NCBI GenBank assembly: GCA_041905525.1
Contig: JAYRKY010000001.1
Span: 248,001 to 312,000, forward strand
Length of the DNA stretch: 64,000 nucleotides
From: SHVO01 sp041905525
GTDB taxonomy: Bacteria; Pseudomonadota; Alphaproteobacteria; Rhodospirillales; Rhodospirillaceae
Direction: 5' to 3'
Below are positions 16,644 to 24,575 of the stretch, piece after piece; position 1 is the stretch's first letter, and each line of letters begins with the position of its first letter. Below the pieces are notes generated by a model, which did no database searches, was not told where the DNA came from, and saw only the letters and a program-made list of their open reading frames with translations. Made by a program: the position numbers and the translations under genes.

Positions 16644-17918
16644 TTAGCTCCAGGTGAGAATCCCGACGATCGCGCCGGCAATGCAGGTGGCAAGGGTCCC
16701 CGAAATGAGGGTCTTGGGCGCTAGCGCAGCGATATCATTACTGCGTTCCGGCACCATGGCGGTGAGCCCGCCGATCATGGTGCCAAGAGATGCGAAGTTC
16801 GCGAAGCCGCACAGGGCATAAAGCATGATCATCTCGGTCCGCTGCGAGATAGTGCCTTCCGGGAGACGGATCATCTCATCGTAGGCGATGACCTCGTTCA
16901 GCACCGTCTTCGTGCCGAGCAGCCCGCCGGCCGTGACGGCTTCGTTCCAGGGGATGCCCAAAAGCCAAGCCATGGGCGCCATGATCCATCCGAATATTCT
17001 TTGCATCGTTAGGGGGGCGCCGCCGATGTCGGGTGTCACGAAGTTGATGAAGGCATTGACCATGTAAACCAGCGCGACCAGCACCAGGATCATGCACATC
17101 ACGTTGAGCCACAACTGGATCCCCTCCAGCGTGCCGCGCGCGATGGCGGCCATCGCATTCTCGCCGACGCGCCGCCCTTCCATGGCAACGGCGCTGGGGT
17201 CGGTGTTTTGTTTAAGCTCTTCCTCGTCAGGCGGCATCATCAGGAAAGACACCGCGACGGCGGCGGGCGCCGAGATGATCGACGCCGCAATCAGTTGCCC
17301 GAGGGCATTGGGAATAGCGTTGGAAAGGATCGTCGCATAGAGCACGAGAACGCTGCCTGAGCTGGACGCCATGCCTGCGGTCATGATGACGAACAAACCC
17401 GCGCGCGTTTCGCGGCGCAGGTAAGGACGCACGACCAGCGGCGACTCCACCATGCCGACGAAAATATTCATCGCGCTGGATACGCCCGCCGGGCCATCCA
17501 AGCCGATGGTGCGCCGGAGCACCCAGGCGAAACCGCGGACGACCGGCTGAATGATGTTCCAATGGAACAGAAGCGCCGAGAGGGCGCCGACGACGAGGAT
17601 GATGGGCAGCGCCTGAAAGGCGAAAATGAACGGCGCGCCCGAGCCCGTGGCCTCGAAAGGCAGCGCCGCGCCGCCCAAGTATCCGAAGACGAAGGAACTG
17701 CCGGCGTGTGTGGCGTCGGTGAGCACATTCATGGCGTCGTTCAGGACGGACAGGCTGTGACTGAGAACCGGAACCTTCAGCAGAAGCACCGCAAGGACAA
17801 ACGTCAGGGCGACACCGACAATGACCGGACGCCAGATCACCTTGCGCGAACGGTCGCGCACAAGCCAAGCCAAGCCAATAAGGGCCACAAGCCCGATGGC
17901 GCTTTGAAGCGGTAACAC
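16644..17918 (-). CDS. Concentrative nucleoside transporter (CNT/NupC family), copy 2
   Basis: About 424 residues, clearly paralogous to copy 1: the same AMNIFVGMVESPLVVRPYL, VIMTAGMASSSGSVLVLYA and YALCGFANFASLGTMIGG blocks, differing mainly in the cytoplasmic loop after helix 5. The frame is open upstream to 18038, but that extension has no CNT character. GTG 17918 gives MLPLQSAIGLVALIGL, the counterpart of copy 1. Recent or maintained duplication may give different nucleoside preference. The 133-nt gap to copy 1 contains its own leader, so separate transcription is likely. Confidence 0.9.
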   Translation of the reverse strand: MLPLQSAIGLVALIGLAWLVRDRSRKVIWRPVIVGVALTFVLAVLLLKVPVLSHSLSVLNDAMNVLTDATHAGSSFVFGYLGGAALPFEATGSGAPFIFAFQALPIILVVGALSALLFHWNIIQPVVRGFAWVLRRTIGLDGPAGVSSAMNIFVGMVESPLVVRPYLRRETRAGLFVIMTAGMASSSGSVLVLYATILSNAIPNALGQLIAASIISAPAAVAVSFLMMPPDEEELKQNTDPSAVAMEGRRVGENAMAAIARGTLEGIQLWLNVMCMILVLVALVYMVNAFINFVTPDIGGAPLTMQRIFGWIMAPMAWLLGIPWNEAVTAGGLLGTKTVLNEVIAYDEMIRLPEGTISQRTEMIMLYALCGFANFASLGTMIGGLTAMVPERSNDIAALAPKTLISGTLATCIAGAIVGILTWS

Positions 17919-17949
17919 TGTTTTGGACCCCGTGCATAACCCCGTCCTT

Positions 17950-17961
17950 GATTGGTAGCGC
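17950..17961 (-). promoter_or_regulatory. Shared leader element upstream of CNT copy 2
   Basis: Second copy of GCGCTACCAATC, followed in both leaders by a G-rich stretch, TCCAAA and the GTG-TTG start. The equal spacing to the start codon in both genes argues for a functional promoter or operator part and not chance. Confidence 0.4.
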
Positions 17962-18213
17962 GCGGCAAGGGGCAGCGGGGAGTAAAAAACGCGAAAATTG
18001 GCAGGTTTTTCCATTGTCACCTGCGGCCGCGCGCGCAAGCCCTTGAATTCCGTGCGATACCTTCGGTTGAAAGACGTGGAGATGCGCAGTATCGTCCGCG
18101 CCTTCGTTCAACAACGGCGGGTGGCTGACATGCAGAGCAGCATCCTTATGAGGATCCGAAAGCGCCATTAGCGCGCCTTTGGCCGCACGCGGGCAGGACC
18201 CGCGGCCGCGGTA

Positions 18214-18239
18214 GGAACTCAACCGCCGGTCCCGGCGTT
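18214..18239 (+). promoter_or_regulatory. Candidate EcfG (general stress sigma factor) promoter
   Basis: GGAAC (18214-18218), 17-nt spacer, CGTT (18236-18239). This fits the published alphaproteobacterial EcfG consensus GGAAC-N16/17-CGTT and points toward the ABC exporter whose start is 75 nt downstream. The spacer is GC-rich and the -10 overlaps a small hairpin. Confidence 0.5.
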
Positions 18240-18313
18240 AGCCGGGGCTTTCTGAACAAATCCCTTTCTGAACACATCGAAGTGGAGCCGGCGCGCGGGC
18301 GCCGGACAAATCT

Positions 18314-20149
18314 ATGTCCGTCAAAAGAAAGCCGCGCGCCGATGCGATGCGCGCCGTCCTTGCCTTCACCTTTCGTCACTGGGCGAAACAGCCCCGGTAC
18401 GCGGCCCTGATTGCCCTGGCCATGTGCGGAGCCACGCTAACCGAAATCTTTGTGCCGGTCGTCGCCGGACGCTTGATCGATGCGCTGGTGCAAAATGCAC
18501 GGGACGCCATTCTGCCTCTGTTCGCCGCCATGGCGGCGCTGGGCGCCGGCATGGTGGTGCTCCGTCATACCGCCTGGATGTCGATCATTACCTTCACCCT
18601 GCGCATCATGCGCGATGTCGCCCAGGAAACCTTCCATCGGGTGCAGCGCTTCTCGACGGATTGGCACGCCAACACCTTCGCCGGATCCACCGTTCGCAAG
18701 ATCACGCGTGGAATGTGGGCGCTGGACATGCTGCACGACACGATTCTATTGGCCCTAACACCGTCGCTTGTCGTGCTCGTCGGTACGATGGTGCTTCTGG
18801 CGCTCCAATCCCCGCTGCTCGGACTCGTAATGGCCGTCGGCGCTGTTTTCTACGTGTCGCTGACGGTCGTATTGGCGACCCGCTTCGTCGCCCCGGCGGC
18901 CTCTCTTTCCAATGCGTGGGACACCCGCATGAGTGGCTTCCTAGCCGACACCATCAGCAGCAACGCGGTGGTGAAGGCCTTCGGCGCTGAAACACGCGAG
19001 GATGCAGGTCTTGCGCGCGTCCTCGCCAAGTGGAAACGCCGCACCGATCGTACCTGGAGCCGCGGCACCTGGTCGGGCACCACCCAGATCGCTGTGCTGT
19101 GGCTGGTGCGGCTTGGCTTGATCGGCACCGCGCTGTTCCTATGGCTGCGCGGCGAGGCGTCGCCGGGTGATGTTGCTTACGTCCTCACCAGCTACTTCAT
19201 CATGCACGGGTACCTGCGCGATATCGGCCAGCACGTCCAACACCTCCAGCGCTCGGTCAACGACATGGAGGAAATGGTCGCTATGTACGACCAGCCGCTC
19301 GGGATCGAGGACCGCCCCGATGCCGTGCCTGCACGGGTTGTCGCGGGTGAAGTGAGATTTGACAACGTCACCTTCCGCTACGGCGGGCACGACACCGCGC
19401 TGTTCAAGGACCTCTCCGTGCGCGTTCCGGGCGGCCAAAGGGTGGGACTCGTTGGTCACTCCGGCTCCGGCAAGACGACCTTCGTGAAACTGATCCAGCG
19501 TCTTTACGACGTCACGGAGGGTCGCGTGCTCGTGGACGGCCAGGACGTGCGTGGAGCTACGCAACAATCGCTGCGCGCGCAAATTGCAATCGTGCAGCAG
19601 GACCCTGTGTTGTTCCACCGGAGTTTGGCGGAGAACATTTCCTATGCCCGGCCGACCGCGTCGCGCGCGGACATTGAAACGGCAGCGCGCCTCGCGAATG
19701 CTCATGACTTCATTGCGCGGCTGCCGAAGGGTTATGAAACCCTGGTCGGCGAACGCGGCGTAAAGCTGTCGGGCGGCGAGCGTCAACGGGTTGCGTTGGC
19801 TCGCGCCTTCCTCGCCGACGCCCCGATCCTGATCCTCGATGAAGCCACGTCGAGCCTGGATTCAGAATCGGAAGCGTTGATTCAAGAGGCCATCGGGCGG
19901 CTGATGAAAGGGCGGACCGCCATTATCATCGCGCACCGCTTGTCGACCGTACGAGCCCTCGACCGCATCCTGGTGTTCGACCGCGGGCGCATCGTCGAGG
20001 ACGGTGACCATGAAACATTGCTCGGCAACGATACCGGGCTTTACCGCCGCTTGTTCGATCGTCAGGCCGGCAGCATTGCGGGCCCCTTGATCGATGCGCC
20101 GCGGTTCGCCGGGGACGACGTGTTTGGAGAGGCCGCGGAAGGGACATGA
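18314..20149 (+). CDS. ABC exporter (fused membrane and ATPase domains), first of two
   Basis: A 611-residue half-transporter: six membrane segments (about 30-320) then an ATPase with Walker A GHSGSGKTTF, Q-loop IVQQDPVLFHR, signature LSGGERQRVALA, Walker B ILILDEATSSLD and switch His in IIIAHRLST. All catalytic residues are present, so it can act as a homodimer. A second exporter of similar design lies at 26596-28476; the two could also pair. Lipid or drug export is typical for the family; substrate not evident. A stress-type promoter lies just upstream. Confidence 0.92.
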   Translation: MSVKRKPRADAMRAVLAFTFRHWAKQPRYAALIALAMCGATLTEIFVPVVAGRLIDALVQNARDAILPLFAAMAALGAGMVVLRHTAWMSIITFTLRIMRDVAQETFHRVQRFSTDWHANTFAGSTVRKITRGMWALDMLHDTILLALTPSLVVLVGTMVLLALQSPLLGLVMAVGAVFYVSLTVVLATRFVAPAASLSNAWDTRMSGFLADTISSNAVVKAFGAETREDAGLARVLAKWKRRTDRTWSRGTWSGTTQIAVLWLVRLGLIGTALFLWLRGEASPGDVAYVLTSYFIMHGYLRDIGQHVQHLQRSVNDMEEMVAMYDQPLGIEDRPDAVPARVVAGEVRFDNVTFRYGGHDTALFKDLSVRVPGGQRVGLVGHSGSGKTTFVKLIQRLYDVTEGRVLVDGQDVRGATQQSLRAQIAIVQQDPVLFHRSLAENISYARPTASRADIETAARLANAHDFIARLPKGYETLVGERGVKLSGGERQRVALARAFLADAPILILDEATSSLDSESEALIQEAIGRLMKGRTAIIIAHRLSTVRALDRILVFDRGRIVEDGDHETLLGNDTGLYRRLFDRQAGSIAGPLIDAPRFAGDDVFGEAAEGT

Positions 20150-20156
20150 GGCTGTT

Positions 20157-20235
20157 ACAAAACAGGGGCTGTGTGTAACGTTCTTGCCGTTGCTCGCCCC
20201 CCCGATTTTGTAGCACGCTCCGCTCCCTGTTTTGT
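20157..20235. repeat. 11-bp inverted repeat spanning 79 bp
   Basis: ACAAAACAGGG (20157-20167) is exactly inverted at 20225-20235, separated by 57 bp, in the gap between the exporter and the lipoprotein gene. The element ends 5 nt before the AGGGAG ribosome site of the next gene. It could form a leader stem or be a small mobile-element remnant. No flanking target duplication is obvious. Confidence 0.5.
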
Positions 20236-20253
20236 TGCCTAGGGAGAGTGCCA

Positions 20254-21729
20254 ATGCACATCAAGAAATTTGGATTGTTGAGTGTCGGCCTGGCGATGAC
20301 GCTGGCCGCCTGCTCAGAACCCGCCGGCACATTACCAGCGGCGTCGCAGGCCCTCGATGCACCCAACACCACGTCCATCAGCTTCACCGGGACCGGCAAG
20401 TGGTATCAGTTCGGCCAGGCTCCCGTGCCCAATCAGGCTTGGCCGGCATTCGATGTGTCCGCTTATACGCAAACTGTTTCCTATGGCGATCCGGCGGGCG
20501 CGCGAGTCGAGATGACGCGTCTTCAGGTCGTCGACCCGAACCGGGCACGGCCCGCGCCGGTCGAACAAAAGGTCGACCAATACGTCTCCGGCGCGTTCGC
20601 CTGGAACGCTCCCCCGGGTGGCACCATCTCGGCCCAGCCAGCCGCCGCCGAGGAGCGCACGGTCGAGATTTGGGCGACGCCGCAAGGCTTCCTCAAGGCC
20701 GCCGCCGCCCACGAGGCAAAAGTCACGCAAGCGAACGGTGGATCGGAAGTTGTTTTCTCCATCGGCAAGCTGACGTTCACAGGCTCTATCAATGCGCAGA
20801 ACGAAGTGACCCGCGTTGTCAGCGCTTTTGATAATCCCGTCACCGGCGATACTCCGGTGGAGTTCGCCTACTCGGGTTATAAGGACTTCGGAGGGGTGCG
20901 TTTCCCAAGCCGTATCGTCCGCAGCCAGGGCGGCTTCCCGGTTCTGGAAATCGACGTCGCGTCGGTGACAAAGAATCCGCCGGCGGCCTTCGCCGTGCCG
21001 GACGACGTGAAGACCTACAGCGTGCCTCCGATCAATGTTGAGGTCGAAAATCTAGCGAACGGCGTGTACTACCTGCGGGGCGGCAGTCATCACAGCCTCC
21101 TCATCGATCAGATGGATCATTTGGTTGTCGTGGAAGGCCCGCAAAGCGAAGCACGCGGTCAGGCCGTGATCGATAAAGCCAAGGAACTCGTTCCGAACAA
21201 GCCGATCCGCTACGTCATCAACACCCATGTACACTTCGACCATTCCGGTGGACTGCGTCCGTTCGTGGCCGAAGGCGCGACCATCGTGACCTCGGACCTC
21301 GCGCGACCGTTCTATGAAGCGGCCTGGGCGAATCCGCGCACGTTGAATCCGGACGCCATGAGCAAGAGCGGAAAGGCGGCGATGTTCGAAACCGTATCGG
21401 ACAAACTCGTGCTTACCGACGGAAAGCGCCCGATCGAGATTCACGCCATCCAGGGCAGTGGTCACGCGGATGGCTTCTTGATGGTCTATCTACCGAACGA
21501 GAAAATCCTGATGGAAGCCGATGCGTGGTCGCCGATGGCGGCGGACGCCCCGCCTCCCGCGACGCCCAACCCGTACAACGTGAACCTTTATGAGAACATC
21601 CAGCGGCTTGGTCTGGATGTCGCAACCGTTGCGCCGATCCATGGCCGCCGGGTGACGCTCACCGAGTTGCGCCGCGATATCGGCGTGCCGGAGCCGGCCG
21701 CGGCCAAAACCAAGGCAAAAGCGAAATAA
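20254..21729 (+). CDS. Metallo-beta-lactamase-fold lipoprotein
   Basis: A 491-residue protein with lipoprotein signal ending LAAC-SEP, so it is anchored to a membrane on the periplasmic side. An N-terminal region of about 230 residues has beta-strand character and no motif I recognise. The C-terminal half is a metallo-hydrolase with HVHFDHSGG (His/His/Asp metal ligands), His in GSGHADGF, Asp in LMEADAWSP and His in APIHGRR. AGGGAG before ATG 20254 sets the start; an upstream GTG is less likely. It may hydrolyse a periplasmic ester, lactone or amide. Followed by a strong terminator. Confidence 0.87.
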   Translation: MHIKKFGLLSVGLAMTLAACSEPAGTLPAASQALDAPNTTSISFTGTGKWYQFGQAPVPNQAWPAFDVSAYTQTVSYGDPAGARVEMTRLQVVDPNRARPAPVEQKVDQYVSGAFAWNAPPGGTISAQPAAAEERTVEIWATPQGFLKAAAAHEAKVTQANGGSEVVFSIGKLTFTGSINAQNEVTRVVSAFDNPVTGDTPVEFAYSGYKDFGGVRFPSRIVRSQGGFPVLEIDVASVTKNPPAAFAVPDDVKTYSVPPINVEVENLANGVYYLRGGSHHSLLIDQMDHLVVVEGPQSEARGQAVIDKAKELVPNKPIRYVINTHVHFDHSGGLRPFVAEGATIVTSDLARPFYEAAWANPRTLNPDAMSKSGKAAMFETVSDKLVLTDGKRPIEIHAIQGSGHADGFLMVYLPNEKILMEADAWSPMAADAPPPATPNPYNVNLYENIQRLGLDVATVAPIHGRRVTLTELRRDIGVPEPAAAKTKAKAK

Positions 21730-21753
21730 ATCCAAAGAGCAGTTAGGTACGGG

Positions 21754-21783
21754 CAGGGCCGACCCTAGGTCGGCCCTGTTTCT
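21754..21783 (+). terminator. Rho-independent terminator
   Basis: An 11-bp perfect stem (CAGGGCCGACC and its complement), loop CTA, followed by TTTCTT. It lies 25 nt after the lipoprotein stop and separates it from the CHASE kinase gene. Confidence 0.85.
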
Positions 21784-21825
21784 TATGTGCTAAACTGTGC
21801 GCGCCTGGGGGATTAGGCGGCGCGG

Positions 21826-24480
21826 ATGCATAGGACAGCCTGGAAGACCACAGTATCGACGGGGACGGCGTTGGCCGTGGGCCTGTCCCTGACGGCTGCC
21901 GCGACGTGGTGGCAAGCGCGTGAAAACCGTCTCGACACGGAGGACGCGGTGCGTGCGGCGACCGAACGTGTCGCCGCCGACGTCACGCAAAGGCTCTATC
22001 TATACCAATACGGGGTTCGCGGTTTGCGCGGGGCGATCCTGACCGCCGGAGAGACCGGCGTGTCCTATGCCCTGCTCGAACGTTATTCGGAGTCGCGCGA
22101 TATCGATGTGGAGTTCCCCGGTGCGCGCGGGTTCGGCTTCGTGAGGCGCGTCCCCATCGGGACGGAAAAGACCTTCCTGACGCGCGTGCGGGCCGGCGGG
22201 CCGCCGGGCTTTGACATCTACCAGCTAGAACCCTCCGCGCGCGAGCCATGGGTGATTGAGTTCATCGCGCCTTATGAGCGCAACGCCGCCGCATTTGGGC
22301 TGGATATTGCATCAGATCCGAACCGGCGTGAGGCGGCCGAGATCTCGATGCGCACCGGGCAGACCACGATTACCGCTCCGATCGTGCTGATGCAAAATCC
22401 GGACAAGACGCAAAAGTCGTTCCTTCTCATGATGCCGGTTTATAGGCCGGACGCGCCTTCCAGCACGCCGGAGGAGCGCGAGGCGAGCACGTTCGGTTGG
22501 ACCTACGCCGCCCTCTCGATGAACGATGTGATGGGGCGCCTGCCGCTGGACCAACGCCAGCTTCATCTGGTGCTGCGCGATGTTACACGGCCAGACAACG
22601 ACGAACTCATTTACGAGACTCAGCATCTCGGCGGCGGGGTCAGCGCATTCAATCAGCGTGTACTACGTACTGTTTTCGGACGCCAATGGATGATCGAGGT
22701 TTCGGCCCATCCCGAGTTCGTGGCCAACCTTAACCTGACCCAGCCGCGGTCCGTCGCCACGATCGGCCTTCTTGCAAGTCTCCTGCTTGCGGCATTTATC
22801 GGCGCCGAAAGCATCAGCCGACGCCGCAAGCACGTGCTCGCGCTTCAAATGGCGGATTTCAACGCTCAGCTTGAGCGCGAAGTCGTCGAGCGCACCGAAG
22901 AACTAACGCAAGCGAAAGCCGCCGCCGAAGCGGCCAACGCCGCCAAGGGACGTTTCCTCGCCATTATGAGCCACGAGTTGCGGACGCCCATGGCCGGCGT
23001 TCTCGGCATCGGTGAGCTTCTGATGAATTCGGACCTGAACGCCGAGCAGCAGCGCCTGACGCAAACGCTGATGAGTTCGGCGCGCAGCCTGCTTGACCTT
23101 CTGAATGACATCCTCGACTTCGCAAAAATCGAGGCGGGCCGTGTCGATCTGGAAGAGGTCGACTTCTCGGTTCGGCAGGTCGTCGACGACGTGCGCCAAG
23201 TCTTCGCCCCGGTGGCCGCGGAGAAAGTGAACGTCATCGACACCAAGATTGATGACTCACTTTCGCAGGCTCAGCGCGGCGACGCGAAGCGATACCGTCA
23301 GATCCTGATGAATCTTGTGAGCAACGCGAACAAGTTCACGAAATCCGGCCGCATTTCCATCGAGGTACACGCGGCGCCGGAGCGCAATGGACAAATCCTT
23401 ATAAAGACGACCGTGAGGGACACCGGAGTCGGGATCGCGCCCGGCAATCGCGACCGTTTGTTCCAGCCCTTTGTGCAGGAAGATACATCGACGTCGCGAA
23501 AATTTGGCGGCACCGGCCTTGGTCTCGCCATCAGCAAGACCCTGGCCGAACTGATGGGCGGACGTATCTGGCTTGAGTCCGAGCCGGGTGTCGGTTCCGC
23601 CTTCAGCTTTACGGTGCTGATGCGTGCGGGCGACCCCGCAAAACTGATCGCCGCCAGCGAGTCTTTCCAGAATACGTCCGGCGGTGTGGTGAAGGCGCCG
23701 CGGCCTCTTCGCGTGCTGATCGCCGAAGACAACGAAACCAACCGGATGCTTGCGGTTCGTCTGCTCTCGAAAATGGGGCATGATGTCACCGCCGCCGAAA
23801 ATGGCGCCAGCGCCGTCGCGGTGTATGGCGCCGGCAAGTTCGACGTCATCCTGATGGACATGCAGATGCCCGTTCTCGATGGGCCCGGCGCCATGCGCCA
23901 GATTCGCCGGCAGGAACGCGGCCCTGCGCGCGTGCCCATTATCGCGCTGACGGCGGACGCGATGCGCGAGCATCACCGTGAATATCTTGAGGCCGGCGCC
24001 GACATCATCATTACAAAGCCGGTGGACTGGACGGCGCTCGCGATCGAAATGGATCGCTTGACCGGTGGAGGGGGCAGCAGCGCTAAAGCGCGCCCCGCCG
24101 CCGCGCCTCGAGGCGCGGGCGGCGCTCTCAATCTTTCGCTCCTCGAGGAGATGTTCCAGGAACTCAGCGCCGAGCTTCCGGCGCTTCTGGAAAACATGGA
24201 ACATGAGACGGACCGCTATATCACCGCCTTGCGCTACCATGCCGGCAATGGCGAAACGGAACTCGCCGGCCGCACCGCGCATTCGTTGAAGGGGCTCGCC
24301 TCCCAATTCGGGGCGCCGCGCCTTGCGGCTGCGGCGGCGCGGGCCGAACAAGCCGCCAAACGCGGCGAGAGCTGCGAGCCCTTCCTGGCAGAGATCGAGG
24401 CGACTGCCGGCGAAGCGCTCGCGGCGCTACGCGCTTGGCGTACAGACCGGATTCGGCCTTCTGCCGGCACGGCAACATAG
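21826..24480 (+). CDS. CHASE-domain hybrid histidine kinase with HPt
   Basis: An 884-residue membrane sensor. One helix (about 6-25), a periplasmic CHASE domain (about 45-270, with VEFPGARGFGFVRRVP), a second helix (about 306-324), a coiled linker, HisKA with His in FLAIMSHELRTPM, ATPase with NLVSNANKFT and GTGLGLAISKTL, a receiver with Asp in DVILMDMQMPVLDGPG, and an HPt domain with His in RTAHSLKGLASQFG. It therefore carries a complete phosphorelay except for the final output. CHASE domains sense small extracellular ligands. The next gene is another kinase with a receiver that could be its target. Confidence 0.93.
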   Translation: MHRTAWKTTVSTGTALAVGLSLTAAATWWQARENRLDTEDAVRAATERVAADVTQRLYLYQYGVRGLRGAILTAGETGVSYALLERYSESRDIDVEFPGARGFGFVRRVPIGTEKTFLTRVRAGGPPGFDIYQLEPSAREPWVIEFIAPYERNAAAFGLDIASDPNRREAAEISMRTGQTTITAPIVLMQNPDKTQKSFLLMMPVYRPDAPSSTPEEREASTFGWTYAALSMNDVMGRLPLDQRQLHLVLRDVTRPDNDELIYETQHLGGGVSAFNQRVLRTVFGRQWMIEVSAHPEFVANLNLTQPRSVATIGLLASLLLAAFIGAESISRRRKHVLALQMADFNAQLEREVVERTEELTQAKAAAEAANAAKGRFLAIMSHELRTPMAGVLGIGELLMNSDLNAEQQRLTQTLMSSARSLLDLLNDILDFAKIEAGRVDLEEVDFSVRQVVDDVRQVFAPVAAEKVNVIDTKIDDSLSQAQRGDAKRYRQILMNLVSNANKFTKSGRISIEVHAAPERNGQILIKTTVRDTGVGIAPGNRDRLFQPFVQEDTSTSRKFGGTGLGLAISKTLAELMGGRIWLESEPGVGSAFSFTVLMRAGDPAKLIAASESFQNTSGGVVKAPRPLRVLIAEDNETNRMLAVRLLSKMGHDVTAAENGASAVAVYGAGKFDVILMDMQMPVLDGPGAMRQIRRQERGPARVPIIALTADAMREHHREYLEAGADIIITKPVDWTALAIEMDRLTGGGGSSAKARPAAAPRGAGGALNLSLLEEMFQELSAELPALLENMEHETDRYITALRYHAGNGETELAGRTAHSLKGLASQFGAPRLAAAAARAEQAAKRGESCEPFLAEIEATAGEALAALRAWRTDRIRPSAGTAT

Positions 24481-24575
24481 ATTTATCGGCGCACTTTTAA
24501 AGCCGTCACACCCCCTGGACAGGTGGACCTAAACAGCCAACACTCCGCCGCGCACGCTCGGGGGCGCAAGGACTC

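Larger units (their letters stand above)
17919..18313. other. 395-bp intergenic region between CNT copy 2 and an ABC exporter
   Basis: No convincing gene. It holds the CNT leader (17950-17961), a stress-type promoter match (18214-18239) and a hairpin CCCGGC-GTTA-GCCGGG at 18231-18246 that overlaps that promoter match. The rest is GC-rich sequence without recognisable RNA or mobile-element ends. Confidence 0.5.

Noticed and set aside
15245..18038. Tandem CNT genes as a mobile duplication or repeat element
   Set aside because: The copies are clearly diverged in sequence, with no flanking repeats or transposase.
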